A stretch of 64,000 bases of DNA from Henricia sp. BOLD:AAB3569 (lineage: Eukaryota; Echinodermata; Asteroidea; Spinulosida; Echinasteridae). A program made the position numbers and the translations under genes. This document shows positions 23,852 to 36,507 of the stretch, in pieces; position 1 is the stretch's first letter, and every line of letters begins with the position of its first letter. Under the pieces are notes generated by a model. That model did no database searches. It was not told the DNA's origin and worked only from the letters and a program-made list of their open reading frames with translations. The stretch covers positions 1 to 64,000 of the forward strand of contig JBBELK010001469.1 of assembly GCA_037783545.1 (NCBI GenBank). Reading direction: 5' to 3'.

Positions 23852-26775
23852 CGCAATATAGAGTGCTTGGAGCATGCAAAATTTGAAGTTCGTCGGAACA
23901 TTTTTCGACCTCCAAATTTGCCGACGTTTGGACCACACTTTGACCAAAATCCCGTCCCAAACTGGGCCGTGTCAACGACAGTCCGATGGACTGAGCATGC
24001 GCACGAGTCAGGAGTACACCAAAGAGGTGTGTACAGACAGCCACATGTTGCGGGAGCATCCAGGAAGCTCCAACCCCTTTTTTCCTAAACTCTGAAATTT
24101 CTCTGCCATTTCCCGGCGAAAGTCTGTCATTTTTTTAGGACAAGTGCGCAATATAGAGTACTTGGAGCATGCAAAATTTGAAGTTCGTCGGAACATTTTT
24201 CGACCTCCAAATTTGCCGACGTTTGGACCACACTTTGACCAAAATCCCGTCCCAAACTGGGCCGTGTCAACGACAGTCCGATGGACTGAGCATGCGCACG
24301 AGTCAGGAGTACACCAAAGAGGTGTGTACAGACAGCCACAGGTTGCGGGAGCATCCAGGAAGCTCCAACCCCTTTTTTCCTAAACTCTGAAATTTCTCTG
24401 CCATTTCCCGGCGAAAGTCTGTCAATTTTTTAGGACAAGTGCGCAATATAGAGTGCTTGGAGCATGCAAAATTTGAAGTTCGTCGGAACATTTTTCGACC
24501 TCCAAATTTGCCGACGTTTGGACCACACTTTGACCAAAATCCCGTCCCAAACTCGGCCGTGTCAACGACAGTCCGATGGACTGAGCATGCGCACGAGTCA
24601 GGAGTACACCAAAGAGGTGTGTACAGACAGCCACAGGTTGCGGGAGCATCCAGGAAGCTCCAACCCCTTTTTTCCTAAACTCTGAAATTTCTCTGCCATT
24701 TCCCGGCGAAAGTCTGTCAATTTTTTAGGACAAGTGCGCAATATAGAGTGCTTGGAGCATGCAAAATTTGAAGTTCGTCTGAACATTTTTCGACCTCCAA
24801 ATTTGCCGACGTTTGGACCACACTTTGACCAAAATCCCGTCCCAAACTGGGCCGTGTCAACGACAGTCCGATGGACTGAGCATGCGCACGAGTCAGGAGT
24901 ACACCAAAGAGGTGTGTACAGACAGCCACAGGTTGCGGGAGCATCCAGGAAGCTCCAACCCCTTTTTTCCTAAACTCTGAAATTTCTCTGCCATTTCCCG
25001 GCGAAAGTCTGTCAATTTTTTAGGACAAGTGCGCAATATAGAGAGCTTGGAGCATGCAACATTTAAAGTTCGTCGGAACATTTTTCGACCTCCAAAGTTG
25101 CCGACGTTTGGACCACACTTTGACCAAAATCCCGTCCCAAACTGGGCCGTGGCAACGACAGTCCGATGGACTGAGCATGCGCAGGAGTACACCAAAGAGG
25201 TGTGTACAGACAGCCACAGGTTGCGGGAGCATCCAGGAAGCACCAACCCCTTTTTTCCTAAACTCTGAAATTTCTCTGCCATTTCCCGGCGAAAGTCTGT
25301 CAATTTTTTAGGACAAGTGCGCAATATAGAGTGCTTGGAGCATGCAAAATTTGAAGTTCGTCTGAACATTTTTCGACCTCCAAATTTGCCGACGTTTGGA
25401 CCACACTTTGACCAAAATCCCGTCCCAAACTGGGCCGTGTCAACGACAGTCCGATGGACTGAGCATGCGCACGAGTCAGGAGTACACCAAAGAGGTGTGT
25501 ACAGACAGCCACATGTTGCGGGAGCATCCAGGAAGCTCCAACCCCTTTTTTCCTAAACTCTGAAATTTCTCTGCCATTTCCCGGCGAAAGTCTGTCAATT
25601 TTTTAGGACAAGTGCGCAATATAGAGTGCTTAGAGCATGCAAAATTTGAAGTTCGTTGGAACATTTTTCGACCTCCAAATTTGCCGACGTTTGGACCACA
25701 CTTTGACCAAAATCCCGTCCCAAACTGGGCCGTGTCAACGACAGTCCGATGGACTGAGCATGCGCACGAGTCAGGAGTACACCAAAGAGGTGTGTACAGA
25801 CAGCCACAGGTTGCGGGAGCATCCAGGAAGCTCCAACCCCTTTTTTCCTAAACTCTGAAATTTCTCTGCCATTTCCCGGCGAAAGTCTGTCAATTTTTTA
25901 GGACAAGTGCGCAATATAGAGTGCTTAGAGCATGCAAAATTTGAAGTTCGTCGGAACATTTTTCGACCTCCAAATTTGCCGACGTTTGGACCACACTTTG
26001 ACCAAAATCCCGTCCCAAACTGGGCCGTGTCAACGACAGTCCGATGGACTGAGCATGCGCACGAGTCAGGAGTACACCAAAGAGGTGTGTACAGACAGCC
26101 ACAGGTTGCGGGAGCATCCAGGAAGCTCCAACCCCTTTTTTCCTAAACTCTGAAATTTCTCTGCCATTTCCCGGCGAAAGTCTGTCAATTTTTTAGGACA
26201 AGTGCGCAATATAGAGTGCTTGGAGCATGCAAAATTTGAAGTTCGTCGGAACATTTTTCGACCTCCAAATTTGCCGACGTTTGGACCACACTTTGACCAA
26301 AATCCCGTCCCAAACTGGGCCGTGTCAACGACAGTCCGATGGACTGAGCATGCGCACGAGTCAGGAGTACACCAAAGAGGTGTGTACAGACAGCCACAGG
26401 TTGCGGGAGCATCCAGGAAGTTCCAACCCCTTTTTTCCTAAACTCTGAAATTTCTCTGCCATTTCCCGACGAAAGTCTGTCAATTTTTTAGGACAAGTGC
26501 GCAATATAGAGAGCTTGGAGCATGCAACATTTTTCGACCTCCAAATTTGCCGACGTTTGGACCACACTTTGACCAAAATCCCGTCCCAAACTGGGCCGTG
26601 TCAACGACAGTCCGATGGACTGAGCATGCGCACGAGTTAGGAGTACACCAAAGAGGTGTGTACAGACAGCCACAGGTTGCGGGAGCATCCAGGAAGCTCC
26701 AACCCCTTTTTTCCTAAACCCTGAAATTTCTCTGCCATTTCCCGGCGAAAGTCTGTCAATTTTTTAGGACAAGTG
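22978..26775 (+). repeat. Disturbed right end of zone 2 with clustered deletions
   Basis: Four of the five independent multi-base length changes in the window fall here: 9 bp (monomer 22978), 2 bp (23264), 7 bp (25032; gcgcaggagtac) and 19 bp (26500). The P-E pairing also breaks down. The segment carries the last E monomer and is followed by the first zone 3 monomers, so it looks like the seam between two separately homogenised parts of the array. Confidence 0.85.
26500..26775 (+). repeat. 276-bp E monomer with a 19-bp deletion
   Basis: This is the shortest complete unit. Its start reads gcaacatttttcgacc near 26523, where other E monomers have two AACATTT copies 19 bp apart. One copy and the bases between were lost, a clean direct-repeat deletion. 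It retains gagagcttgg, so it is the last E monomer. It also has gagttaggag and the aaaccctg tail variant found again in zones 3-5. Confidence 0.9.
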
Positions 26776-27070
26776 CGCAATATAGAGTGCTTGGAGCATG
26801 CACAATTTGAAGTTCGTCGGAACATTTTTCAACCTCCAAATTTGCCGACGTTTGGACCACACTTTGACCAAAATCCCGTCCCAAACTGGGCCGTGTCAAC
26901 GACAGTCCGATGGACTGAGCATGCGCACGAGTCAGGAGTACACCAAAGAGGTGTGTACAGACAGCCACAGGTTGCGGGAGCATCCAGGAAGCTCCAACCC
27001 CTTTTTTCCTAAACTCTGAAATTTCTCTGCCATTTCCCGGCGAAAGTCTGTCAATTTTTTAGGACAAGTG

Positions 27071-28250
27071 CGCAATATAGAGTGCTTGGAGCATGCACAA
27101 TTTGAAGTTCGTCGGAACATTTTTCGACCTCCAAATTTGCCGACGTTTGGACCACACTTTGTCCAAAATCCCGTCCCAAACTGGGCCGTGTCAACGACAG
27201 TCCGATGGACTGAGCATGCGCACGAGTCAGGAGTACACCAAAGAGGTGTGTACAGACAGCCACAGGTTGCGGGAGCATCCAGGAAGCTCCAACCCCTTTT
27301 TTCCTAAACTCTGAAATTTCTCTGCCATTTCCCAGCGAAAGTCTGTCAATTTTTTAGGACAAGTGCGCAATATAGAGTGCTTGGAGCATGCAAAATTTGA
27401 AGTTCGTCGGAACATTTTTCGACCTCCAAATTAGCCGACGTTTGGACCACACTTTGACCAAAATCCCGTCCCAAACTGGGCCGTGTCAACGACAGTCCGA
27501 TGGACTGAGCATGCGCACGAGTCAAGAGTACACCAAAGAGGTGTGTACAGACAGCCACAGGTTGCGGGAGCATCCAGGAAGCTCCAACCCCTTTTTTCCT
27601 AAACTCTGAAATTTCTCTGTCATTTCCCGGCGAAAGTCTGTCAATTGTTTAGGACAAGTGCGCAATATAGAGTGCTTGGAGCATGCAAAATTTGAAGTTC
27701 GTCGGAACATTTTTCGACCTCCAAATCTGCCGACGTTTGGACCACACTTTGACCAAAATCCCGTCCCAAACTGGGCCGTGTCAACGACAGTCCGATGGAC
27801 TGAGCATGCGCACGAGTCAGGAGTACACCAAAGAGGTGTGTACAGACAGCCACAGGTTGCGGGAGCATCCAGGAAGCTCCAACCCCTTTTTTCCTAAACT
27901 CTGAAATTTCTCTGCCATTTCCGGGCGAAAGTCTGTCAATTTTTTAGGACAAGTGCGCAATATAGAGTGCTTGGAGCATGCAAAATTTGAAGTTCGTCGG
28001 AACATTTTTCGACCTCCAAATTTGCCGACGTTTGGACCACACTTTGACCAAAATCCCGTCCCAAACTGGGCCGTGTCAACGACAGTCCGATGGACTGAGC
28101 ATGCGCACGAGTCAGGAGTACACCAAAGAGGTGTGTACAGACAGCCACAGGTTGCGGGAGCATCCAGGAAGCTCCAACCCCTTTTTTCCTAAACTCTGAA
28201 ATTTCTCTGCCATTTCCCGGCGAAAGTCTGTCAATTTTTTAGGACAAGTG
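27071..28250 (+). repeat. 4-monomer stretch repeated eleven monomers downstream (first copy)
   Basis: The order is Q with ttgtccaaaat; I with gagtcaagag and ctgtcatttcc; aaatctgccg with a ccgggcgaaag tail; canonical. It recurs at 30316-31495, offset exactly 3245 bp (11 x 295). Confidence 0.92.
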
Positions 28251-30315
28251 CGCAATATAGAGTGCTTGGAGCATGCAAAATTTGAAGTTCGTCGGAACAT
28301 TTTTCGACCTCCAAATTTGCCGACGTTTGGACCACACTTTGACCAAAATCCCGTCCCAAACTGGGCCGTGTCAACGACAGTCCGATGGACTGAGCATGCG
28401 CACGAGTCAGGAGTACACCAAAGAGGTGTGTACAGACAGCCACAGGTTGCGGGAGCATCCAGGAAGCTCCAACCCCTTTTTTCCTAAACTCTGAAATTTC
28501 TCTGCCATTTCCCGGCGAAAGTCTGTCAATTTTTTAGGACAAGTGCGCAATATAGAGTGCTTGGAGCATGCACAATTTGAAGTTCGTCGGAACATTTTTC
28601 GACCTCCAAATTTGCCGACGTTTGGACCACACTTTGTCCAAAATCCCGTCCCAAACTGGGCCGTGTCAACGACAGTCCGATGGACTGAGCATGCGCACGA
28701 GTCAGGAGTACACCAAAGAGGTGTGTACAGACAGCCACAGGTTTCGGGAGCATCCAGGAAGCTCCAACCCCTTTTTTCCTAAACTCTGAAATTTCTCTGC
28801 CATTTCCCAGCGAAAGTCTGTCAATTTTTTAGGACAAGTGCGCAATATAGAGTGCTTGGAGCATGCAAAATTTGAAGTTCGTCGGAACATTTTTCGACCT
28901 CCAAATTTGCCGACGTTTGGACCACACTTTGACCAAAATCCCGTCCCAAACTGGGCCGTGTCAACGACAGTCCGATGGACTGAGCATGCGCACGAGTCAG
29001 GAGTACACCAAAGAGGTGTGTACAGACAGCCACAGGTTGCGGGAGCATCCAGGAAGCTCCAACCCCTTTTTTCCTAAACCCTGAAATTTCTCTGCCATTT
29101 CCCGGCGAAAGTCTGTCAATTTTTTAGGACAAGTGCGCAATATAGAGTGCTTGGAGCATGCAAAATTTGAAGTTCGTCGGAACATTTTTCGACCTCCAAA
29201 TCTGCCGACGTTTGGACCACACTTTGACCAAAATCCCGTCCCAAACTGGGCCGTGTCAACGACAGTCCGATGGACTGAGCATGCGCACGAGTCAGGAGTA
29301 CACCAAAGAGGTGTGTACAGACAGCCACAGGTTGCGGGAGCATCCAGGAAGCTCCAACCCCTTTTTTCCTAAACTCTGAAATTTCTCTGCCATTTCCCGG
29401 CGAAAGTCTGTCAATTTTTTAGGACAAGTGCGCAATATAGAGTGCTTGGAGCATACAAAATTTGAAGTTCGTCGGAACATTTTTCAACCTCCAAATTTGC
29501 CGACGTTTGGACCACACTTTGACCAAAATCCCGTCCCAAACTGGGCCGTGTCAACGACAGTCCGATGGACTGAGCATGCGCACGAGTCAGGAGTACACCA
29601 AAGAGGTGTGTACAGACAGCCACAGGTTGCGGGAGCATCCAGGAAGCTCCAACCCCTTTTTTCCTAAACTCTGAAATTTCTCTGCCATTTCCCGGCGAAA
29701 GTCTGTCAATTTTTTAGGACAAGTGCGCAATATAGAGTGCTTGGAGCATGCAAAATTTGAAGTTCGTCGGAACATTTTTCGACCTCCAAATTTGCCGACG
29801 TTTGGACCACACTTTGACCAAAATCCCGTCCCAAACTGGGCCGTGTCAACGACAGTCCGATGGACTGAGCATGCGCACGAGTCAGGAGTACACCAAAGAG
29901 GTGTGTACAGACAGCCACAGGTTGCGGGAGCATCCAGGAAGCTCCAACCCCTTTTTTCCTAAACTCTGAAATTTCTCTGCCATTTCCCGGCGAAAGTCTG
30001 TCAATTTTTTAGGACAAGTGCGCAATATAGAGTGCTTGGAGCATGCAAAATTTGAAGTTCGTCGGAACATTTTTCGACCTCCAAATTTGCCGACGTTTGG
30101 ACCACACTTTGACCAAAATCCCGTCCCAAACTGGGCCGTGTCAACGACAGTCCGATGGACTGAGCATGCGCACGAGTCAGGAGTACACCAAAGAGGTGTG
30201 TACAGACAGCCACAGGTTGCGGGAGCATCCAGGAAGCTCCAACCCCTTTTTTCCTAAACTCTGAAATTTCTCTGCCATTTCCCGGCGAAAGTCTGTCAAT
30301 TTTTTAGGACAAGTG

Positions 30316-31495
30316 CGCAATATAGAGTGCTTGGAGCATGCACAATTTGAAGTTCGTCGGAACATTTTTCGACCTCCAAATTTGCCGACGTTTGGACCAC
30401 ACTTTGTCCAAAATCCCGTCCCAAACTGGGCCGTGTCAACGACAGTCCGATGGACTGAGCATGCGCACGAGTCAGGAGTACACCAAAGAGGTGTGTACAG
30501 ACAGCCACAGGTTGCGGGAGCATCCAGGAAGCTCCAACCCCTTTTTTCCTAAACTCTGAAATTTCTCTGCCATTTCCCAGCGAAAGTCTGTCAATTTTTT
30601 AGGACAAGTGCGCAATATAGAGTGCTTGGAGCATGCAAAATTTGAAGTTCGTCGGAACATTTTTCGACCTCCAAATTAGCCGACGTTTGGACCACACTTT
30701 GACCAAAATCCCGTCCCAAACTGGGCCGTGTCAACGACAGTCCGATGGACTGAGCATGCGCACGAGTCAAGAGTACACCAAAGAGGTGTGTACAGACAGC
30801 CACAGGTTGCGGGAGCATCCAGGAAGCTCCAACCCCTTTTTTCCTAAACTCTGAAATTTCTCTGTCATTTCCCGGCGAAAGTCTGTCAATTGTTTAGGAC
30901 AAGTGCGCAATATAGAGTGCTTGGAGCATGCAAAATTTGAAGTTCGTCGGAACATTTTTCGACCTCCAAATCTGCCGACGTTTGGACCACACTTTGACCA
31001 AAATCCCGTCCCAAACTGGGCCGTGTCAACGACAGTCCGATGGACTGAGCATGCGCACGAGTCAGGAGTACACCAAAGAGGTGTGTACAGACAGCCACAG
31101 GTTGCGGGAGCATCCAGGAAGCTCCAACCCCTTTTTTCCTAAACTCTGAAATTTCTCTGCCATTTCCGGGCGAAAGTCTGTCAATTTTTTAGGACAAGTG
31201 CGCAATATAGAGTGCTTGGAGCATGCAAAATTTGAAGTTCGTCGGAACATTTTTCGACCTCCAAATTTGCCGACGTTTGGACCACACTTTGACCAAAATC
31301 CCGTCCCAAACTGGGCCGTGTCAACGACAGTCCGATGGACTGAGCATGCGCACGAGTCAGGAGTACACCAAATAGGTGTGTACAGACAGCCACAGGTTGC
31401 GGGAGCATCCAGGAAGCTCCAACCCCTTTTTTCCTAAACTCTGAAATTTCTCTGCCATTTCCCAGCGAAAGTCTGTCAATTTTTTAGGACAAGTG
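30316..31495 (+). repeat. 4-monomer stretch repeated eleven monomers downstream (second copy)
   Basis: Counterpart of 27071-28250 with the same four monomer types. Its last monomer has gained caaataggtg, absent from the first copy, and a cccagcgaaag tail. Confidence 0.92.
30611..31495 (+). repeat. 3-monomer block, first copy of a nested tandem duplication
   Basis: The order is I with gagtcaagag, aaatctgccg with ccgggcgaaag, and canonical with caaataggtg. It repeats directly as 31496-32380, offset 885 bp. Both copies carry caaataggtg, which the older counterpart near 27956 lacks, so this duplication came after the 11-monomer event. Confidence 0.93.
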
Positions 31496-32380
31496 CGCAA
31501 TATAGAGTGCTTGGAGCATGCAAAATTTGAAGTTCGTCGGAACATTTTTCGACCTCCAAATTAGCCGACGTTTGGACCACACTTTGACCAAAATCCCGTC
31601 CCAAACTGGGCCGTGTCAACGACAGTCCGATGGACTGAGCATGCGCACGAGTCAAGAGTACACCAAAGAGGTGTGTACAGACAGCCACAGGTTGCGGGAG
31701 CATCCAGGAAGCTCCAACCCCTTTTTTCCTAAACTCTGAAATTTCTCTGTCATTTCCCGGCGAAAGTCTGTCAATTGTTTAGGACAAGTGCGCAATATAG
31801 AGTGCTTGGAGCATGCAAAATTTGAAGTTCGTCGGAACATTTTTCGACCTCCAAATCTGCCGACGTTTGGACCACACTTTGACCAAAATCCCGTCCCAAA
31901 CTGGGCCGTGTCAACGACAGTCCGATGGACTGAGCATGCGCACGAGTCAGGAGTACACCAAAGAGGTGTGTACAGACAGCCACAGGTTGCGGGAGCATCC
32001 AGGAAGCTCCAACCCCTTTTTTCCTAAACTCTGAAATTTCTCTGCCATTTCCGGGCGAAAGTCTGTCAATTTTTTAGGACAAGTGCGCAATATAGAGTGC
32101 TTGGAGCATGCAAAATTTGAAGTTCGTCGGAACATTTTTCGACCTCCAAATTTGCCGACGTTTGGACCACACTTTGACCAAAATCCCGTCCCAAACTGGG
32201 CCGTGTCAACGACAGTCCGATGGACTGAGCATGCGCACGAGTCAGGAGTACACCAAATAGGTGTGTACAGACAGCCACAGGTTGCGGGAGCATCCAGGAA
32301 GCTCCAACCCCTTTTTTCCTAAACTCTGAAATTTCTCTGCCATTTCCCGGCGAAAGTCTGTCAATTTTTTAGGACAAGTG
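31496..32380 (+). repeat. 3-monomer block, second copy
   Basis: Direct repeat of 30611-31495 with all markers kept. The final tail is cccggcgaaag rather than cccagcgaaag. Confidence 0.93.
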
Positions 32381-35300
32381 CGCAATATAGAGTGCTTGGA
32401 GCATGCAAAATTTGAAGTTCGTCGGAACATTTTTCGACCTCCAAATTTGCCGACGTTTGGACCACACTTTGACCAAAATCCCGTCCCAAACTGGGCCGTG
32501 TCAACGACAGTCCGTTGGACTGAGCATGCGCACGAGTCAGGAGTACACCAAAGAGGTGTGTACAGACAGCCACAGGTTGCGGGAGCATCCAGGAAGCTCC
32601 AACCCCTTTTTTCCTAAACTCTGAAATTTCTCTGCCATTTCCCGGCGAAAGTCTGTCAATTTTTTAGGACAAGTGCGCAATATAGAGTGCTTGGAGCATG
32701 CAAAATTTGAAGTTCGTCGGAACATTTTTCGACCTCCAAATTTGCCGACTTTGGACCACACTTTGACCAAAATCCCGTCCCAAACTGGGCCGTGTCAACG
32801 ACAGTCCGATGGACTGAGCATGCGCACGAGTCAGGAGTACCCCAAAGAGGTGTGTACAGACAGCCACAGGTTGCGGGAGCATCCAGGAAGCTCCAATCCC
32901 TTTTTTCCTAAACTCTGAAATTTCTCTGCCATTTCCCGGCGAAAGTCTGTCAATTTTTTAGGACAAGTGCGCAATATAGAGTGCTTGGAGCATGCAAAAT
33001 TTGAAGTTCGTCGGAAAATTTTTCGACCTCTAAATTTGCCGACGTTTGGACCACACTTTGACCAAAATCCCGTCCCAAACTGGGCCGTGTCAACGACAGT
33101 CCGATGGACTGAGCATGCGCACGAGTCAGGAGTACACCAAAGAGGTGTGTACAGACAGCCACAGGTTGCGGGAGCATCCAGGAAGCTCCAACCCCTTTTT
33201 TCCTAAACTCTGAAATTTCTCTGCCATTTCCCAGCGAAAGTCTGTCAATTTTTTAGGACAAGTGCGCAATATAGAGTGCTTGGAGCATGCAAAATTTGAA
33301 GTTCGTCGGAACATTTTTCGACCTCCAAATTTGCCGACGTTTGGACCACACTTTGACCAAAATCCCGTCCCAAACTGGGCCGTGTCAACGACAGTCCGAT
33401 GGACTGAGCATGCGCACGAGTCAGGAGTACACCAAAGAGGTGTGTACAGACAGCCACAGGTTGCGGGAGCATCCAGGAAGCTCCAACCCCTTTTTTCCTA
33501 AACCCTGAAATTTCTCTGCCATTTCCCGGCGAAAGTCTGTCAATTTGTTAGGACAAGTGCGCAATATAGAGTGCTTGGAGCATGCAAAATTTGAAGTTCG
33601 TCGGAACATTTTTCGACCTCCAAATCTGCCGACGTTTGGACCACACTTTGACCAAAATCCCGTCCCAAACTGGGCCGTGTCAACGACAGTCCGATGGACT
33701 GAGCATGCGCACGAGTCAGGAGTACACCAAAGAGGTGTGTACAGACAGCCACAGGTTGCGGGAGCATCCAGGAAGCTCCAACCCCTTTTTTCCTAAACTC
33801 TGCAATTTCTCTGCCATTTCCCGGCGAAAGTCTGTCAATTTTTTAGGACAAGTGCGCAATATAGAGTGCTTGGAGCATGCAAAATTTGAAGTTCGTCGGA
33901 AAATTTTTCGACCTCTAAATTTGCCGACGTTTGGACCACACTTTGACCAAAATCCCGTCCCAAACTGGGCCGTGTCAACGACAGTCCGATGGACTGAGCA
34001 TGCGCACGAGTCAGGAGTACCCCAAAGAGGTGTGTACAGACAGCCACAGGTTGCGGGAGCATCCAGGAAGCTCCAATCCCTTTTTTCCTAAACTCTGAAA
34101 TTTCTCTGCCATTTCCCGGCGAAAGTCTGTCAATTTTTTAGGACAAGTGCGCAATATAAAGTGTTTGGAGCATGCAAAATTTGAAGTTCGTCGGAACATT
34201 TTTCGACCTCCAAATCTGCCGACGTTTGGACCACACTTTGACCAAAATCCCGTCCCAAACTGGGCCGTGTCAACGACAGTCCGATGGACTGAGCATGCGC
34301 ACGAGTCAGGAGTACACCAAAGAGGTGTGTACAGACAGCCACAGGTTGCGGGAGCATCCAGGAAGCTCCAACCCCTTTTTTCCTAAACTCTGAAATTTCT
34401 CTGCCATTTCCCAGCGAAAGTCTGTCAATTTTTTAGGACAAGTGCGCAATATAGAGTGCTTGGAGCATGCAAAATTTGAAGTTCGTCGGAACATTTTTCG
34501 ACCTCCAAATTTGCCGACGTTTGGACCACACTTTGACCAAAATCCCGTCCCAAACTGGGCCGTGTCAACGACAGTCCGATGGACTGAGCATGCGCACGAG
34601 TCAGGAGTACACCAAAGAGGTGTGTACAGACAGCCACAGGTTGCGGGAGCATCCAGGAAGCTCCAACCCCTTTTTTTCTAAACCCTGAAATTTCTCTGCC
34701 ATTTCCCGGCGAAAGTCTGTCAATTTTTTAGGACAAGTGCGCAATATAGAGTGCTTGGAGCATGCAAAATTTGAAGTTCGTCGGAACATTTTTCGACCTC
34801 CAAATCTGCCGACGTTTGGACCACACTTTGACCAAAATCCCGTCCCAAACTGGGCCGTGTCAACGACAGTCCGATGGACTGAGCATGCGCACGAGTCAGG
34901 AGTACACCAAAGAGGTGTGTACAGACAGCCACAGGTTGCGGGAGCATCCAGGAAGCTCCAACCCCTTTTTTCCTAAACTCTGAAATTTCTCTGCCATTTC
35001 CCGGCGAAAGTCTGTCAATTTTTTAGGACAAGTGCGCAATATAGAGTGCTTGGAGCATGCAAAATTTGAAGTTCGTCGGAACATTTTTCGACCTCCAAAT
35101 TTGCCGACGTTTGGACCACACTTTGACCAAAATCCCGTCCCAAACTGGGCCGTGTCAACGACAGTCCGATGGACTGAGCATGCGCACGAGTCAGGAGTAC
35201 ACCAAAGAGGTGTGTACAGACAGCCACAGGTTGCGGGAGCATCCAGGAAGCTCCAACCCCTTTTTTCCTAAACTCTGAAATTTCTCTGCCATTTCCCGGC

Positions 35301-35623
35301 GAAAGTCTGTCAATTTTTTAGGACAAGTGCGCAATATAGAGTGCTTGGAGCATGCAAAATTTGAAGTTCGTCGGAACATTTTTCGACCTCCAAATTTGCC
35401 GACTTTGGACCACACTTTGACCAAAATCCCGTCCCAAACTAGGCCGTGTCAACGACAGTCCGATGGACTGAGCATGCGCACGAGTCAGGAGTACCCCAAA
35501 GAGGTGTGTACAGACAGCCACAGGTTGCGGGAGCATCCAGGAAGCTCCAATCCCTTTTTTCCTAAACTATGAAATTTCTCTGCCATTTCCCGGCGAAAGT
35601 CTGTCAACTTTTTAGGACAAGTG

Positions 35624-36507
35624 CGCAATATAGAGTGCTTGGAGCATGCAAAATTTGAAGTTCGTCGGAACATTTTTCGACCTCCAAATTTGCCGACTTT
35701 GGACCACACTTTGACCAAAATCCCGTCCCAAACTGGGCCGTGTCAACGACAGTCCGATGGACTGAGCATGCGCACGAGTCAGGAGTACCCCAAAGAGGTG
35801 TGTACAGACAGCCACAGGTTGCGGGAGCATCCAGGAAGCTCCAATCCCTTTTTTCCTAAACTCTGAAATTTCTCTGCCATTTCCCGGCGAAAGTCTGTCA
35901 ATTTTTTAGGACAAGTGCGCAATATAGAGTGCTTGGAGCATGCAAAATTTGAAGTTCGTCGGAAAATTTTTCGACCTCTAAATTTGCCGACGTTTGGACC
36001 ACACTTTGACCAAAATCCCGTCCCAAACTGGGCCGTGTCAACGACAGTCCGATGGACTGAGCATGCGCACGAGTCAGGAGTACACCAAAGAGGTGTGTAC
36101 AGACAGCCACAGGTTGCGGGAGCATCCAGGAAGCTCCAACCCCTTTTTTCCTAAACTCTGAAATTTATCTGCCATTTCCCGGCGAAAGTCTGTCAATTTT
36201 TTAGGACAAGTGCGCAATATAGAGTGCTTGGAGCATGCAAAATTTGAAGTTCGTCGGAACATTTTTCGACCTCCAAATTTGCCGACGTTTGGACCACACT
36301 TTGACCAAAATCCCGTCCCAAACTGGGCCGTGTCAACGACAGTCCGATGGACTGAGCATGCGCACGAGTCAGGAGTACCCCAAAGAGGTGTGTACAGACA
36401 GCCACAGGTTGCGGGAGCATCCAGGAAGCTCCAATCCCTTTTTTCCTAAACTCTGAAATTTCTCTGCCATTTCCCGGCGAAAGTCTGTCAACTTTTTAGG
36501 ACAAGTG
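35624..36507 (+). repeat. 3-monomer block T-K-x, first copy (copy 1 only)
   Basis: T, then K with aaatttatctgcc, then a monomer with gtaccccaaag and ccaatccc. It is followed by the same T-K-x order at 36508-37391, offset 884 bp. Macro-repeat copy 2 has only one such set (49186-50069). Confidence 0.85.

Larger units (their letters stand above)
26776..32675 (+). repeat. Zone 3: 20 monomers with a new marker set
   Basis: The first markers shared with the right half of the window appear here: cccagcgaaag tails, aaatctgccg, subtype I (aaattagccg) and the aaaccctg tail. Zone-specific markers are ttgtccaaaat with Q (monomers starting 27071, 28546, 30316), gagtcaagag, ctgtcatttcc and ccgggcgaaag. 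P, E, V and S are absent from here to the end of the window. Confidence 0.88.
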
